A stretch of DNA of 64,000 bases, taken from an uncultured Desulfuromonas sp. Its GTDB lineage: Bacteria > Desulfobacterota > Desulfuromonadia > Desulfuromonadales > Desulfuromonadaceae. The notes under the pieces were generated by a model. The model saw nothing but the letters and a program-made list of their open reading frames with translations. It did no database searches and was not told the origin of the DNA. Position 1 is the first letter of the stretch; every line of letters starts with the position of its first letter. Location of the stretch: assembly GCF_963678835.1 (NCBI RefSeq), contig NZ_OY787470.1, positions 186,001 to 250,000 on the forward strand, written 5' to 3'. The position numbers were made by a program, and so were the translations under genes. Of this stretch, positions 17,577 to 27,553 are shown one piece after another.

Positions 17577-19024
17577 GTCGATCGTTCAAAACAAGTTAAC
17601 TGCATGTAATTGCAGTAGAATTGATAAAAATATGGTATATTGATTTGCAAGAAAACAATCAATTACCCTTATTTTTCCGGCAAAACCATGCGACCAAAGA
17701 AACAAGAAAATCCACCGCAAGATGAACTTTTCCAAGTCAGGCTGGAGACAATTTGTAATCCAGCCAACGCCCTGATCCGGTTAGCGGTCCAAATGGACTG
17801 GGACCATCTTGATGAACAGTTTTCTTCGCTGTTTTCCAGTGAAGGCCGTCCTGCAATTCCAACCAGAATGATGGTCGGTTTGACGCTTCTGCAAAGCCTT
17901 TACAGCTTGAGTGAAGATGATGTGGTCAACCGCTGGGCTGAAAATCCCTATTGGCAATACCTGTGCGGTGAAACCTTCTTCCAGCATCGTCCACCCATTG
18001 CCCGCAGCGGCCTGAGCAAATGGCGTAAGCGCATCAAGAGCAAGGGAATGGAAGCTCTGCTTCAACAAACACTCGCTGTTGGTCTCTCGGTTGGTGTCGT
18101 TAAAGCCAGTAGCTTAAAACGGGTCAGTGTCGATACCACGGTTCAGCCAAAAGCCATCACCTATCCAACAGACTCAAAACTTCTCAATCGCAGCCGCGAG
18201 CATTTGGTGAAGAGGGCATATCCCTGCGACAAAGCTACCAGCGTAAAGGGCCTCAAGCGGCCCTCAAGGCAGGGCGTTACGCTCATGCCAAGCAGTTCAA
18301 GCGGATGCGAAAGTCGATCAAGACACTCAAGACCTATCTTGGACGCGTTGTCCGCGACATAGAGCGCAAAACAGATATCGTTGCTACAGAACTCAAAGAT
18401 GCTCTTACCCAGGCCAAACGATTACTGAGTCAAAATCCCCGTGACAGTCACAAGCTCTACAGCCTGCATGAACCCCATGTTGCCTGTATCAGCAAAGGCA
18501 AGGCTCATAAGAAATACGAATTCGGCAACAAAGTCAGTGTCTGCGTCACCAACAAAGAAGGGTTCATTGTCGGTACTCAGGGCCTTGAAGGGAATCCCTA
18601 CGATGGTCACACCCTCAAAGGCGCTCTTGATCAGGTTACGGAGCTTACCGGAATCAGGCCAAAGCGCTGCTATGTTGATCGGGGCTACCGAGGACATGGC
18701 GTGACTGACACCGATGTTTTTATTTCCGGTCAGCGTCGCAACATCACACCAGCAATCAAAAAAGAACTCAAACGCCGCAGTGCCATAGAAGCTGTTATTG
18801 GCCACCAAAAAACTGAAGGGCGTCTTGGGCGGAATCTGCTTCGAGGTTTGTTGGGCGACAAAGTCAATGCGTTAATGGCCGCCATTGGCTACAACCTCAG
18901 GTTGATCTTGAAGGCCCTGAGTTGTTGGCTGCAAATTTTAAAAGAGCTGTTTGGCTCTCTGGCAGGTTGTCACTACCAGAGTCTAAGTCTCGCTGTCTGA
19001 AATAGGGGCTTTTGAACGATCGAC
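17577..19024 (+). mobile_element. IS5-like element, copy 1
   Basis: A 1448-bp element with perfect 15-bp inverted repeats GTCGATCGTTCAAAA and TTTTGAACGATCGAC. It encodes a transposase split by a frameshift. A second copy lacking the left end lies at 31442-32826. No target duplication is visible. Confidence 0.88.
17688..19000 (+). pseudogene. IS5-family transposase with -1 frameshift (copy 1)
   Basis: The first frame (17688-18362) carries the N-terminal domain: RPKKQENPPQDELFQVRL, the RPAIPTRMMVGLTLLQSLY helix, then VSVDTTVQPKAITYPTD with the first catalytic Asp. Near 18210, in REHLVK, the homologous sequence continues in the next frame (GEEGISLRQSYQRKGPQAAL), which is open to 19000. That second frame contains the other catalytic blocks (YVDRGYRGHGV; RRSAIEAVIGHQK with the Glu). 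No classic slippery heptamer is seen at the junction, so I treat it as a disrupted gene. The copy at 31490-32802 has the same junction. Confidence 0.8.
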
Positions 19025-19036
19025 GAATTATATAGT

Positions 19037-19118
19037 GTCGGAGCGGCTTCAGCCGCGAATCCCCATCATGAAAAGGATCAATGACCAGAACAATTCGCGA
19101 ACAAATTCGCTCCTACAG
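19037..19118. repeat. REP-like palindromic repeat, copy 2
   Basis: GGAGCGGCTTCAGCCGCGAA...TTCGCGAACAAATTCGCTCC, as in copy 1. The central part (CATGAAAAGGATCAATGACC) is shared with copy 3 but not with copy 1. Confidence 0.85.
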
Positions 19119-19179
19119 ATGCTCTTTTCGATGGCAAAATTGAGTGTGTTTAAGTACTGGTTTAAGCAATTCTGTCGTA

Positions 19180-19505
19180 AACTCGGGACTGTCCAAAGCC
19201 CTACCTGGGGTTGTCCCAAATGTTTACGGGCCATGGAACGGTGGCGGTTTGCACCGAAACAGCCCCCGTGCGGGGACAGTCCCGAATGGCGCTAGTTTAA
19301 GCAAGATTTGCGTAAAAACAGAACTGTCCATAGGTGCAAATGAGAACAGCCCCAATAGCCTGAAATTGTAACAGTTTGCGCCGGAAAAACTCTCGGACTG
19401 TTCTATGCACAGAAGTCCTTAACTTTGTTGAGAATTCTCTTAAGCTAGCGCCATTCGGGACAGTCCCATTTTTGCTGCCCTTTCCCTTAAACTAGCGCCA
19501 TTCCT
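19180..19505. repeat. Cluster of GGGACTGTCCC / GGCGCTAGTTTAAG repeats
   Basis: The element GGGACAGTCCCGAATGGCGC followed by TAGTTTAAG (19272-19301) recurs inverted at 19439-19467 and partly at 19486-19503. Related GGGACTGTCC pieces lie near 19183-19195. A fragment (GAATGGCGCTAG) recurs at 23229-23240. These look like REP/RAYT-type palindromic units. No gene is present here. Confidence 0.65.
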
Positions 19506-19527
19506 TTACGGCTCCTGATTTTTGTTG

Positions 19528-20355
19528 TTATTGCGCGTGCTGTTGATTCATCAGTTTGTTGAGCTGGTTTTGCAGGTCGTTCATGTCGAACTCCTGATTT
19601 TGTTCCTGCCCACCATCATACCCCTCAGACGGTTGCGCGGTAACCGTCGGTTGCTGACCTGTTCTCAGGCTTTCGATGACATTGACTGCCATCTGGCGGG
19701 CCATGGCATCCGCTTCATGATCTTCGAGAATGTTAATTCCACTGGGGATCGCGAATTTGCTGTCTGGGATCGAGCCTTTATCGATGTGTGTTGCCTCGGT
19801 GAGACTTTTCATGCCCATTATGTTGGACTCTGTTTTCAGCACCAGACCGAATTGGCTGGCCGTGTACACCTTGACGCCCATCATACTGGTAATGTTACAG
19901 GGGTAGCCGAGGATTGTCGCCGCCTTTTTTTCAACGGTTCCCTGAAGGCTTTCAACGGTTGAAATGCCGAATTTTTCGGCATTGGTGTCCACTTTCTTCT
20001 GATCCGCAGATGAGAGCTTGTTGTACTCCTCAATATAATATTTCTCAGGATTGACGCTTTTGGTGGCGGATCGGCTGGTCAAATCAATGTCGTATACCCA
20101 GTCCGGGGTCGTCAGAGTCAAGGTGTTTTCCTGTTGTACAATACCAAACATCTTTGTTGTCGTCTGAGTGTACTCAGCAGTGGTTTTGCCATGGTCTTTC
20201 ACATAAAGCATTTGTGAACCGCTGGTGTTCCCTTCAACTTTGTACGTGATGCTACCTTCCTCAAAAGGAAATTTGTCGTTGGCAAAAGGGTTTGCCCAGG
20301 TCATCGACGGTGAGGCAAGCAAAGCCAACAAAATCGAGAGCAGAATCAGGCGCAT
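19528..20355 (-). CDS. Secreted protein, unknown function (DUF4412-like)
   Basis: A 275-residue protein starting MRLILLSILLALLASPSMTWA, a clear Sec signal peptide with likely cleavage after TWA. The mature N-terminal part (FEEGSITYKVEGNTSGSQML, EYTQTTTKMFGIVQQENTLT) is beta-strand rich, resembling DUF4412-type periplasmic domains. The C-terminus is Gln/Asn-rich (DMNDLQNQLNKLMNQQHAQ). A 7-residue longer start exists (20376), but AAGGAG sits 7 bases before the ATG at 20355. It lies 87 bp downstream of the CsgG-like gene on the same strand and is probably expressed with it. Confidence 0.7.
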   Translation of the reverse strand: MRLILLSILLALLASPSMTWANPFANDKFPFEEGSITYKVEGNTSGSQMLYVKDHGKTTAEYTQTTTKMFGIVQQENTLTLTTPDWVYDIDLTSRSATKSVNPEKYYIEEYNKLSSADQKKVDTNAEKFGISTVESLQGTVEKKAATILGYPCNITSMMGVKVYTASQFGLVLKTESNIMGMKSLTEATHIDKGSIPDSKFAIPSGINILEDHEADAMARQMAVNVIESLRTGQQPTVTAQPSEGYDGGQEQNQEFDMNDLQNQLNKLMNQQHAQ

Positions 20356-20442
20356 GGTGCTTCTCCTTATGAACAATCTTCAGAATTTAATGGTAAATAG
20401 CGTCAAAAGAAAAGGACCGCTGGGGCCCTTCTCTTGGGAAAC

Positions 20443-21330
20443 TTATTTGCGAATCTCGTCACCAACCTGAAAACCTGAACCCTCGGTTACCCGGCCTTCC
20501 GAATAGCCTGACAGGGCTTCGGTGATTTTAACTGTTCCAACTTTTTTGTATTTGACTTTAAGCACCTTGCCCGTCGCCGGATCTTTGATGACTTTACCTT
20601 TTCGGTAGATGCCAACCTCATCGCCATCCTGTAGTCCCGTTTCCGTGCCGCCGTTGAAAGAGACCATTTTCCCGTCAACATCGGCAACCAGAACGGTTTT
20701 CGAGGCAACTGCAGCCGCGCTGCGACTGGCTTTTTCTTTGATGAACGAGGCTGAGCTCATTTTATCACTTAGTTGACTCAGCGCTTCACGTAAGACTTCG
20801 GTTGCTGTTTTGCTGTTATAGCTTTCGCCGCCGCCAAAACCAAAAACTTTTACGGTCGGTTTGGAGACACTGTGTTCACCTGTGTCGGCGAAAACGATTT
20901 CACCGGTTGTCGAATCGATTATGCGGATGTCAACGGCGGCATGATAGCCTTTTTTCCCGATGTTGATACCGCCGCCACCGCCGCTGGTTTTGCTTTCACC
21001 ATATTCTGTGACCGCACCGGTGACGATATATTCTACGCCGATGAGCTTGCCAATCTTTGCCGCTGTTGTCGGATCGACATTGCCTGACGCCCCCAGGTTC
21101 TGCTCTTTGAGAATGGCCGACAGCCTGTCGCGTTCCATGACACTGAAGGTATTCTTCTTCACCAATTCAGTGCTTAACATGTCCGATGCACCCCGACCGA
21201 CACTATACCCTCCGGCTTGGGATCTGTTGTCGAAATCCATGATTGCAACGCGTGGTTTGGCCCAGGCGATTGAGCCGATGGACAGCAACACAACAAACAA
21301 GAGCAGGCTTAGTTTTCCCCGAGTGAGCAT
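20443..21330 (-). CDS. CsgG/FlgT-like secreted protein
   Basis: A 295-residue protein with an N-terminal signal peptide (LLLFVVLLSIGSIAWA) and a CsgG-type domain: RVAIMDFDNRS, then ASDMLSTELVKKNTFSVMER, LIGVEYIVTGAVTEYG, and AAVDIRIIDSTTGEIVFADTG. A C-terminal part (DGKMVSFNGGTETGLQDGDEVGIYRKGK) resembles the FlgT C-terminal beta module. There is no lipobox Cys, unlike curlin secretion CsgG, and no csgA/B/E/F nearby, so a curli role is unlikely. The protein is probably periplasmic. Confidence 0.8.
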   Translation of the reverse strand: MLTRGKLSLLLFVVLLSIGSIAWAKPRVAIMDFDNRSQAGGYSVGRGASDMLSTELVKKNTFSVMERDRLSAILKEQNLGASGNVDPTTAAKIGKLIGVEYIVTGAVTEYGESKTSGGGGGINIGKKGYHAAVDIRIIDSTTGEIVFADTGEHSVSKPTVKVFGFGGGESYNSKTATEVLREALSQLSDKMSSASFIKEKASRSAAAVASKTVLVADVDGKMVSFNGGTETGLQDGDEVGIYRKGKVIKDPATGKVLKVKYKKVGTVKITEALSGYSEGRVTEGSGFQVGDEIRK

Positions 21331-21542
21331 AGAAATCTCCTTTATTGAATTTTTCAGGTCATTTAACGCACAATAGTAGTAAATACTAACGTAATAATAT
21401 GTAATTCGTGTAGGTTTTTTTGCAGTCAGGATGATCTTATGGGGGTTTTATATAAAAGTTGCCCCTGCCTCTCATCTTCATGCTCCGTAGAGATTGGACA
21501 ATGAGAAGCAGGGGAATGTCGATTTATTTTATTGTGAAAATG

Positions 21543-22790
21543 TTACCGGTTGCAGCTTTTGAATGCAGAGACCAAACGCGACAGGAAGCGGCATCTTGGT
21601 GCTACGGGCGCTTTGGATATCACATCAGCTGCGGGATACGCTTCGGTTTCAGGTTGAACTGATTTCTGCATGTCTTCGTCGTGTTGCAGTGTTTCGATGA
21701 TTGGGCGGGACGCTGCTGAAATTGTACTGGAATGGAGAATTGATGTCTTTCCCGTCGTGGAGGTGAGAATAACTTCAATAATGTCACCGGCCTGATTTTC
21801 TGGATCGATTCCCGGCATCGAATAATCCCACCCGGATTGTGTAAAATGATTTTTGTTCAAAGCTTTAGCGACATCTGCTCGCTCCATGTCAGGCGTGAGG
21901 TGGGCAAGAATGTGTTGATTAATAGAGATCGAGATATCCGTAATAGAGTGCGCGGGATCATGTTCTCCAGCCCAACCGCCAATGCGCAAGATGCCTTCAC
22001 TGGAAAGAGTAAACCAGTCAACGTAACCGACCGGTGGTTGTGTGTGGGAAAAGGTTGAGAAGTCTTGCATCGGATTGCGGGATATCAGGTAGATGTCGTG
22101 AGAACCACACAGCGCCAGTGGCAGACGTTTGTAGTTCCATCTGGATTTGATCACGCGCTGGATTGCTTTGGCAACATAGCCTTCGGTCACATATGTTGCC
22201 CCGTATTCTTCAAGGTTCAGACTCCGTGACTCACTGGCCTTAACAAAAAGGAATCCATTTTTAGGCAATTTTTGGCCTGAAGCCAGGGCTTCATCATGAA
22301 CACTGAATGCCAGAATTCCATCTGGGGAGAGCATGTTAAAAAGGCGTTCCAACCATTGTTCAAATCTTTTCTGTGGCAAATGGGTAAAAAGGGACGCCAC
22401 AAAGATAAGGTCGAATTTTTCCGAACACGCGAGTTTAGAGGGGGCATGGCACGATTCAAAGCCATTGACACCAAACTGTTTTTTCTGAAAGCTGACAGCA
22501 TCCTTGTAAATATCAGATGCCCAAACATTGGCCGGATTGACCTCGGCGACCAAAAAGCGGGTGGCACGACCAAATCCACAAGCAAAGTCCAGAACCTTGC
22601 AGTTTGTTTTGTCTCGTCCCGTGGAACAGTGCCAGTCGAGAATTGATTGAAGTGTTGTATTGATTTCATATCCCTGTCGGAAGTAGACGGCTTTCGCTAA
22701 GCCTTCGTTTTGTAATCCAGTGATGGCGTTGAGTAACATTTCATCCTCAGGGTGAATGATTCTGTCAATGTCGGCAAGGTAACTGGCCAT
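21543..22790 (-). CDS. SAM-dependent methyltransferase with C-terminal beta domain
   Basis: A 415-residue protein. Residues about 60-200 form a class I methyltransferase: motif I VLDFACGFGRATRFL, then VWASDIYKDAV, FDLIFVASLFTHLP and LSPDGILAFSVHD. The second half (from VGYVDWFTLSSEGILRIGGWAGE on) is a beta-rich region reminiscent of modules attached to glycosyl or methyl transferases for surface polysaccharide. A role in glycan modification is a guess. It stands alone on the minus strand, and its upstream region contains a family 2 repeat. Confidence 0.75.
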   Translation of the reverse strand: MASYLADIDRIIHPEDEMLLNAITGLQNEGLAKAVYFRQGYEINTTLQSILDWHCSTGRDKTNCKVLDFACGFGRATRFLVAEVNPANVWASDIYKDAVSFQKKQFGVNGFESCHAPSKLACSEKFDLIFVASLFTHLPQKRFEQWLERLFNMLSPDGILAFSVHDEALASGQKLPKNGFLFVKASESRSLNLEEYGATYVTEGYVAKAIQRVIKSRWNYKRLPLALCGSHDIYLISRNPMQDFSTFSHTQPPVGYVDWFTLSSEGILRIGGWAGEHDPAHSITDISISINQHILAHLTPDMERADVAKALNKNHFTQSGWDYSMPGIDPENQAGDIIEVILTSTTGKTSILHSSTISAASRPIIETLQHDEDMQKSVQPETEAYPAADVISKAPVAPRCRFLSRLVSAFKSCNR

Positions 22791-22944
22791 TGTGGCCTCC
22801 TTCTCGCAAAATATCGAATAATGGGACGTACCATTCCAGGGGGGCTCCCTTTTGTATGGCTGATGCGTCTTTAAGATGGTTTGGTTCTGCTTTTGGGGGA
22901 ATTTAATCTTGGTGCGATTTCATGTTTTTTGCCCAACGGATATC

Positions 22945-23106
22945 TAGCAGGATGTTGAAAAAGTCCCGTCCGGGGATTTCCCAACGACGCAAGCCGAAAA
23001 TGCGATTTCCGTCTTGCTCACAAAATCAAGTACTTGAAACCTGTTCTTGATTTTGATCGCCCGTTCACATAGGTTCTAGCAGGCTGCTTTTCAACAGCCT
23101 GCTAGA
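22945..23106 (+). repeat. Dispersed repeat family 2 (MITE-like)
   Basis: About 160 bp bounded by TAGCAGGATGTTGAAAAAGT and TTTTCAACAGCCTGCTA (terminal inverted repeats), containing CGAAAATGCGATTTCCGTCT and a TTGATTTT hairpin. There is no coding capacity. It lies in the otherwise empty interval 22791-23236 upstream of the methyltransferase gene. Confidence 0.85.
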
Positions 23107-24611
23107 ACTTGTAATTAGGGTCTTACGACGCGAATATCTTAATTTCAATGCAGCAGATTTTAGTGATAAACGGCTAGAGACAGGTTAGGGAGAGTCTAGT
23201 TTCAGGTTAGTCATAGATGTAGCGTGGAGAATGGCGCTAGCAGTCTGTCGGACTTAAAGCTGTCCTGCCGCAGTAGGTTATCCCTACGGGCAAATAATCA
23301 CTATCGTTTTCGTTTTACCGTGCTGGTTGGCCATGGATTCGGCCTTATAACAACAAAAACACACGCCCCAAACGGTGATTACCCTCTCAGGGCATGTAGT
23401 CGCTTAAGATTCCAAGCCACGCAGACTAGATTCCATTCGCCGCGCACGGATTCCACCCCGCGTAGCAGGAATTGGCGAAAACCCATGACCGCTTTTATGA
23501 GACCGAACACCGGCTCAACCGTGCTTTTGCGCCTCGCGTAAAGAGCCCGGCCCGTCTGGGTCTGTAACCGATGCTTCATGGTTTCAACGGCGTCAGCGGT
23601 TCCAGGTAGCGCTGCGGGTTCGCAAAAACGCTCTTTGAGACTCTGGTTGTGTTTGTCACGATGAATACTGATAAGCGCAAGGATCTGTGCTTTGAGACAG
23701 CTGCGCACATTGGCTTCACTGAAGTATCCGGCATCACTGATCAGATGATCCACCGTTCCAAGTTGCTTCGGCAGATTCCCCAGCACTTCAAGGGCGGGAG
23801 CGATTTCCTGCTTGTCGTTGGGGCTCTGGCTGAGATGCTGCCCGACAATTAGCATGGTATCGAGATCGACACTGGCCTGGGCGTTGTAGCACTGGTCGAA
23901 ACCGCCGCCGGCGAGAGGCATGATCCGTGATTCTTCGTCGGTGAGATTGACCTGGTCCTTGTCTCGGGGACCGGGCTCGGGTGGCTTGGGCTTTTTGCCC
24001 CCGGCCTTCTTACCGTTTTTTTGCTCTTTGGCTTTGCGTTCGGCGAGTTTTTCCTCGTACTCAGCCCGTTCTTTGTCGTGACGCGCGGCGGCCCGACGTT
24101 CGATTTCCTCTTTGGCGCGGGTAATGGCGTTGAGACGTTTTTCGCGGCGACTGAGCTCCTTGGGAATATCCAGACCGTCTGGTCGTTCGCTGTTGTCCGC
24201 CTCTTCGGCCAGCCGCAGCAGTTCTTCGACCTCGGCTTTGAGTTGGATTTCGAGCTGGTTGGCATACTTCCAACTCAGAGCATGGCTTTTTGATGCATTG
24301 GCCTTGATCTTGGTTCCGTCCAAGCTGACTTTGCCCAGCTTCAGGCAACCCATCTGATGAGCAATGAGCAGAATTTGGACAAAAAGAGAATTGAGCAGCG
24401 GCAGAAACCGCTTGCGGAAGTTGGCAATGGTATCGTGATCGGGGTGGTCGTTGGCGGCAATGTAACGAAATGCGAGCGAATCATAGGTCGCCTGTTCCAG
24501 TTTACGACTGGAAAAGACGCCTGTCGCATAACCGTAAAACAGCAGAGCCAACAGCATTTCTGGATGATGCGCCTTGGAGCCGCGCCCGGTGTAGGCCGAT
24601 TTAATCTCTGA

Positions 24612-25147
24612 GAGGGTCTAATTCCCCGAAGCTTGCTTCGCTATCGCCAATATGAAATATTGGCGACATGAGTGAGTATATTCGGAAAAGTCATAATGTT
24701 TCTGTGTTGTACCACTTGGTTTGCCCGGCAAAATATCGTCGAGTCGTTTTCAGTCAAGAAGTCGATGAATGTCTCAAGGACGTTTGCCTTGAGATAGCCA
24801 AGAGATACGAAATACAGTTTATCGAAATCGGGACCGACAATGACCATGTTCACTTTTTGGTGCAGTCAGTTCCAACATATAGTCCAGCGCAGGTGGTTAG
24901 AATTATCAAAAGCCTTACTGCCCGTGAGATTTTCAAACAAGTTCCATCAGTCAAAAAGCGACTATGGGGCGGAGAGTTTTGGACGAAAGGTTATTTCGTC
25001 AACACTGTAGGACAAAAGGGCAATGAGCAGACAATTGCCAACTATGTCCGGAATCAGGGCCGCGAGGCGGAGTACCAACAGTTACATCGAGAGCAGCTAG
25101 TGCTTTTCGATACCCCGTAGCTTGCTGCGGGGTAGTTCATTCTCACT
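24612..25147 (+). mobile_element. IS200/IS605-family (tnpA only) element
   Basis: About 536 bp with sub-terminal hairpins instead of inverted repeats: CCGAAGCTTGCTTCG at the left (about 24627) and ACCCCGTAGCTTGCTGCGGGGT at the right (about 25113-25134). There is no target duplication, as expected for the family. Exact borders are inferred from the interrupted IS1182 reading frame and could be off by 1-4 bases. Confidence 0.85.
24668..25120 (+). CDS. tnpA: IS200-family Y1 (HUH) transposase TnpA
   Basis: A 150-residue single-strand transposase. The HUH motif is in DNDHVHFLVQSVP (His-Val-His) and the catalytic Tyr in ANYVRNQGREAEYQQL. Length and motif order are normal for IS200 TnpA, and there is no accompanying TnpB. 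It is intact and could be active. It lies on the plus strand, antiparallel to the broken IS1182 transposase. Confidence 0.93.
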   Translation: MSEYIRKSHNVSVLYHLVCPAKYRRVVFSQEVDECLKDVCLEIAKRYEIQFIEIGTDNDHVHFLVQSVPTYSPAQVVRIIKSLTAREIFKQVPSVKKRLWGGEFWTKGYFVNTVGQKGNEQTIANYVRNQGREAEYQQLHREQLVLFDTP

Positions 25148-25457
25148 GAGGTCGAGCTGTTCTACGATGTCTATGACAAACCGAGCCAAATGCTCCTCGG
25201 GCAGCCAGTCGTCCAGTGACGGCGGCAACAAAAACTGCGTTTCGCGGTCAACTTGTCGGAATTTATCACTCATGGAAAATCTACCTGTGCAAGGTGTTTC
25301 TGGTTTCGACGAGTTTAACATTTTTTACGGTCTAAAAGTCCGACAGACTGCTAGTATTCGGTCAATGCTAAAAATTCGAGTGAATGGCACAGCATCGTGC
25401 CATTCACACCAGGCGCGAAATCGCCGAAGTGGTCACTCCACTTCAAGATGTCTTTTG

Positions 25458-25535
25458 CCGGAGCGGCTTCAGCCGCGAATTCCCGTCATGAAAAGGATCA
25501 ATGACCAGAATTCGCGAATAAATTCGCTCCTACAG
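25458..25535. repeat. REP-like palindromic repeat, copy 3
   Basis: GGAGCGGCTTCAGCCGCGAA...TTCGCGAATAAATTCGCTCC, nearly identical to copy 2 including the CATGAAAAGGATCAATGACC centre. Confidence 0.85.
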
Positions 25536-25590
25536 GCGGTCACTCCGATGACAAAATTGAGTACGCGTGCCTCGGGGTTAGTTTTGTCGA

Positions 25591-25617
25591 GTAGGTTGTT
25601 TTTCAACAGCCTGCCAG
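25591..25617. repeat. Family 2 repeat end fragment
   Basis: GTAGGTTGTTTTTCAACAGCC plus CTGCC corresponds to the terminal inverted repeat of family 2. The rest of 25355-25828 has no gene; it holds REP copy 3, this fragment and presumably the promoter of the kinase gene. Confidence 0.65.
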
Positions 25618-25828
25618 GCCCCAAATGGATCCTGCCAAAGTTGAAAATTCTGTTTCACAGGGACACAGGGGTAACAACGGCCCAAACCCGCCCGCCTCAT
25701 GCGAGACCGTCTCGGAAGACAATCATCATCGCAGTGTTGAGAAAAAGTGGAAATCCCCTAGATGTCTGTTAATCTTCATAATATCGGGGCAGAACCGATG
25801 AAAAACCTCAGACCACGGGGCATGACCC

Positions 25829-27523
25829 ATGTCAAGAAACGTTGAACGTAAATTCCTCGCCCAACTCATCCTAGAGAACGAAGACTGGTTGATGGAACGC
25901 ATTCTCGGTTACGCCGCCAGCCATGATTACACTCGCTATACCTCGACCCTGAAAGAGGCCTGGCGGGCTTCAATATCGGGATTATCTACCTCCATCATCA
26001 AGGCATTAAAAGACCATCAGGACATCCCGGAGTTCGGTCCGGATGAAGACTGGTTTGCTGACGCCTGCGGCGAATTCGGGCGCGTCGAGGCGGAGCTTCA
26101 TCGTGACCGCGGGATCACCTTGGCGATGTTTCTGGCATTGATGAAATACTATCGCCAATGCTACCTCGATCTGCTTCACCATCACCCGCTTCCCAAGCTT
26201 GACACCGCTTGGTGCGAACTGTTCATCCACCGGGTGTTTGATCGGGTCGAGATCAGCTTTAGTGCCGATTGGCAAAAACGCAGCGAATCGGACCTGACAA
26301 GAAACCTACAACAGAAAAATCGCCAACTCGCCAATGAAAAAAACAAATATCTCACCATGTTTGAGAGCTCCAGCCTGCCATGCATGTTTATCGATTCTGC
26401 TGGAAAACTCGACAGCATGAACCTTCCTGCGGCCAGGCTATTCCAGGCTGCCCTCAATTCAGGTGAACATTATTTCCGACCGCAAAAAGACGAACATATC
26501 CCGCAAGCATTGGCCGTGGAAATTCAGCAATTTATTGCCGGTGAGACTGAGGAATGCCAATTTGAGAAGCATTTCAGCCAGTCGGAGCAGGGGCAGGATT
26601 TTCTGGTGATGTGCAAACGCATGCTCGATGTCAGCAACAAGTTCTCTGGAGTGATCGTGTCGATGGCCGACATCAGGGCGCAAAAAGAGCTGGAGCGCGC
26701 TCATGCCGACTTGAAAGCCGCACAGGCGCAACTTCTGCAACGGGAAAAAATGGCTTCTATCGGCCAACTCGCCGCCGGGGTTGCCCATGAAATCAACAAT
26801 CCGATCGGTTTTATCAAAAGCAACCTGTCGAGTTTGGCTAAATTTGTGGCGAAGCTGACCACGTCCCTGCAATGCTGCACAGAACATATAACCGAGCACG
26901 CCGATCTAAAATCCAACGAAGCCTTGCAGTCGATTCTTCAGGACCGTAAATTGCCCCAGATCATAGAAGATATTCCCGATCTCATAGATGAATCCCTGGA
27001 CGGGGTTGAGCGCGTCAACAAAATTGTTCAGAACCTGAAAACCTTCTCACGGATCGACAGTCAGGAACATTCCCACTGCGACCTGAACGAGAGTCTCGAA
27101 AGTGCCCTCAATATCGTCTGGAGTGAGCTGAAATATAAGGCAACGGTCGAAAAGGATTACGGCGAATTACCGAAACTGCTCTGTTTCCCTCACCAGCTGA
27201 GCCAGGCTTTTCTGAACCTGTTGGTCAACGCCGGGCATGCCATCGGGGAGGCGGGAGAGATCCATCTGAAAACCTGGCAGGAAGAAGAACAGCTCTGTGT
27301 CTCGATCAGCGACAATGGCTGCGGCATGTCAGAAGAAACCCAGAAAAGGCTGTTTGAACCTTTTTATACAACCAAACCGATTGGCCAGGGAACCGGTTTG
27401 GGAATGAGCATCGTCTACGACATCGTCCAGCAGCATAAAGGCACAATCGAAGTCGAAAGCGCCCTCGGCCAGGGGAGTCGATTCACGATCCGCCTTCCGT
27501 TACAGGAAATTCCCGGCGAATAA
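25829..27523 (+). CDS. Sensor histidine kinase (RsbRD_N-like + PAS + HisKA + HATPase)
   Basis: A 564-residue soluble kinase without membrane helices. Residues 1-150 resemble the RsbR-type N-terminal sensor (LENEDWLMERILGYAASHDY, MKYYRQCYLDLLH). Residues about 175-290 form a PAS domain (YLTMFESSSLPCMFIDSAGK), then a coiled coil. The phosphoacceptor is His320 in GVAHEINNPIGFIKSN. The catalytic domain shows the N box NLLVNAGHAI, G1 DNGCGMS, FEPFYTTKP and G2 GTGLGMSIVYDIV. There is no response regulator next to it, so it is an orphan kinase. A cytoplasmic signal is expected. Confidence 0.88.
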   Translation: MSRNVERKFLAQLILENEDWLMERILGYAASHDYTRYTSTLKEAWRASISGLSTSIIKALKDHQDIPEFGPDEDWFADACGEFGRVEAELHRDRGITLAMFLALMKYYRQCYLDLLHHHPLPKLDTAWCELFIHRVFDRVEISFSADWQKRSESDLTRNLQQKNRQLANEKNKYLTMFESSSLPCMFIDSAGKLDSMNLPAARLFQAALNSGEHYFRPQKDEHIPQALAVEIQQFIAGETEECQFEKHFSQSEQGQDFLVMCKRMLDVSNKFSGVIVSMADIRAQKELERAHADLKAAQAQLLQREKMASIGQLAAGVAHEINNPIGFIKSNLSSLAKFVAKLTTSLQCCTEHITEHADLKSNEALQSILQDRKLPQIIEDIPDLIDESLDGVERVNKIVQNLKTFSRIDSQEHSHCDLNESLESALNIVWSELKYKATVEKDYGELPKLLCFPHQLSQAFLNLLVNAGHAIGEAGEIHLKTWQEEEQLCVSISDNGCGMSEETQKRLFEPFYTTKPIGQGTGLGMSIVYDIVQQHKGTIEVESALGQGSRFTIRLPLQEIPGE

Positions 27524-27553
27524 AACTGAGCAGCAAAAAAATGGGCTGAATCG

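Larger units (their letters stand above)
23379..25273 (-). pseudogene. IS1182-family transposase, split by IS200-like insertion
   Basis: The N-terminal 42 residues (MSDKFRQVDRETQFLLPPSL...) are read from 25273. The frame then passes into the IS200 right end, which adds the spurious tail ENELPRSKLRGIEKH. The remainder resumes in frame at 24611 (SEIKSAYTGRGSKAHHPEML) and runs to 23379. It contains SLDGTKIKANAS (first Asp), a long charged coiled coil, LISDAGYFSE (second Asp) and RKSTVEPVFGLIKAVMGFRQF (Glu). Removal of the IS200 element would give a continuous transposase of about 450 residues. As it stands it is inactive. Confidence 0.85.
23237..25354 (-). mobile_element. IS1182-family element, interrupted by IS200-like element
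   Basis: Ends are CTAGCAGTCTGTCGGACTT (left) and AAGTCCGACAGACTGCTAG (right), exact complements. The CTAG may be a duplicated target, since IS1182 relatives favour palindromic targets. The transposase gene is broken by a 536-bp IS200-like element at 24612-25147. Without it the element would be about 1.6 kb. Confidence 0.85.

Noticed and set aside
20443..21330. Curli secretion system
   Set aside because: The CsgG-like protein lacks a lipobox and no other csg genes are nearby.
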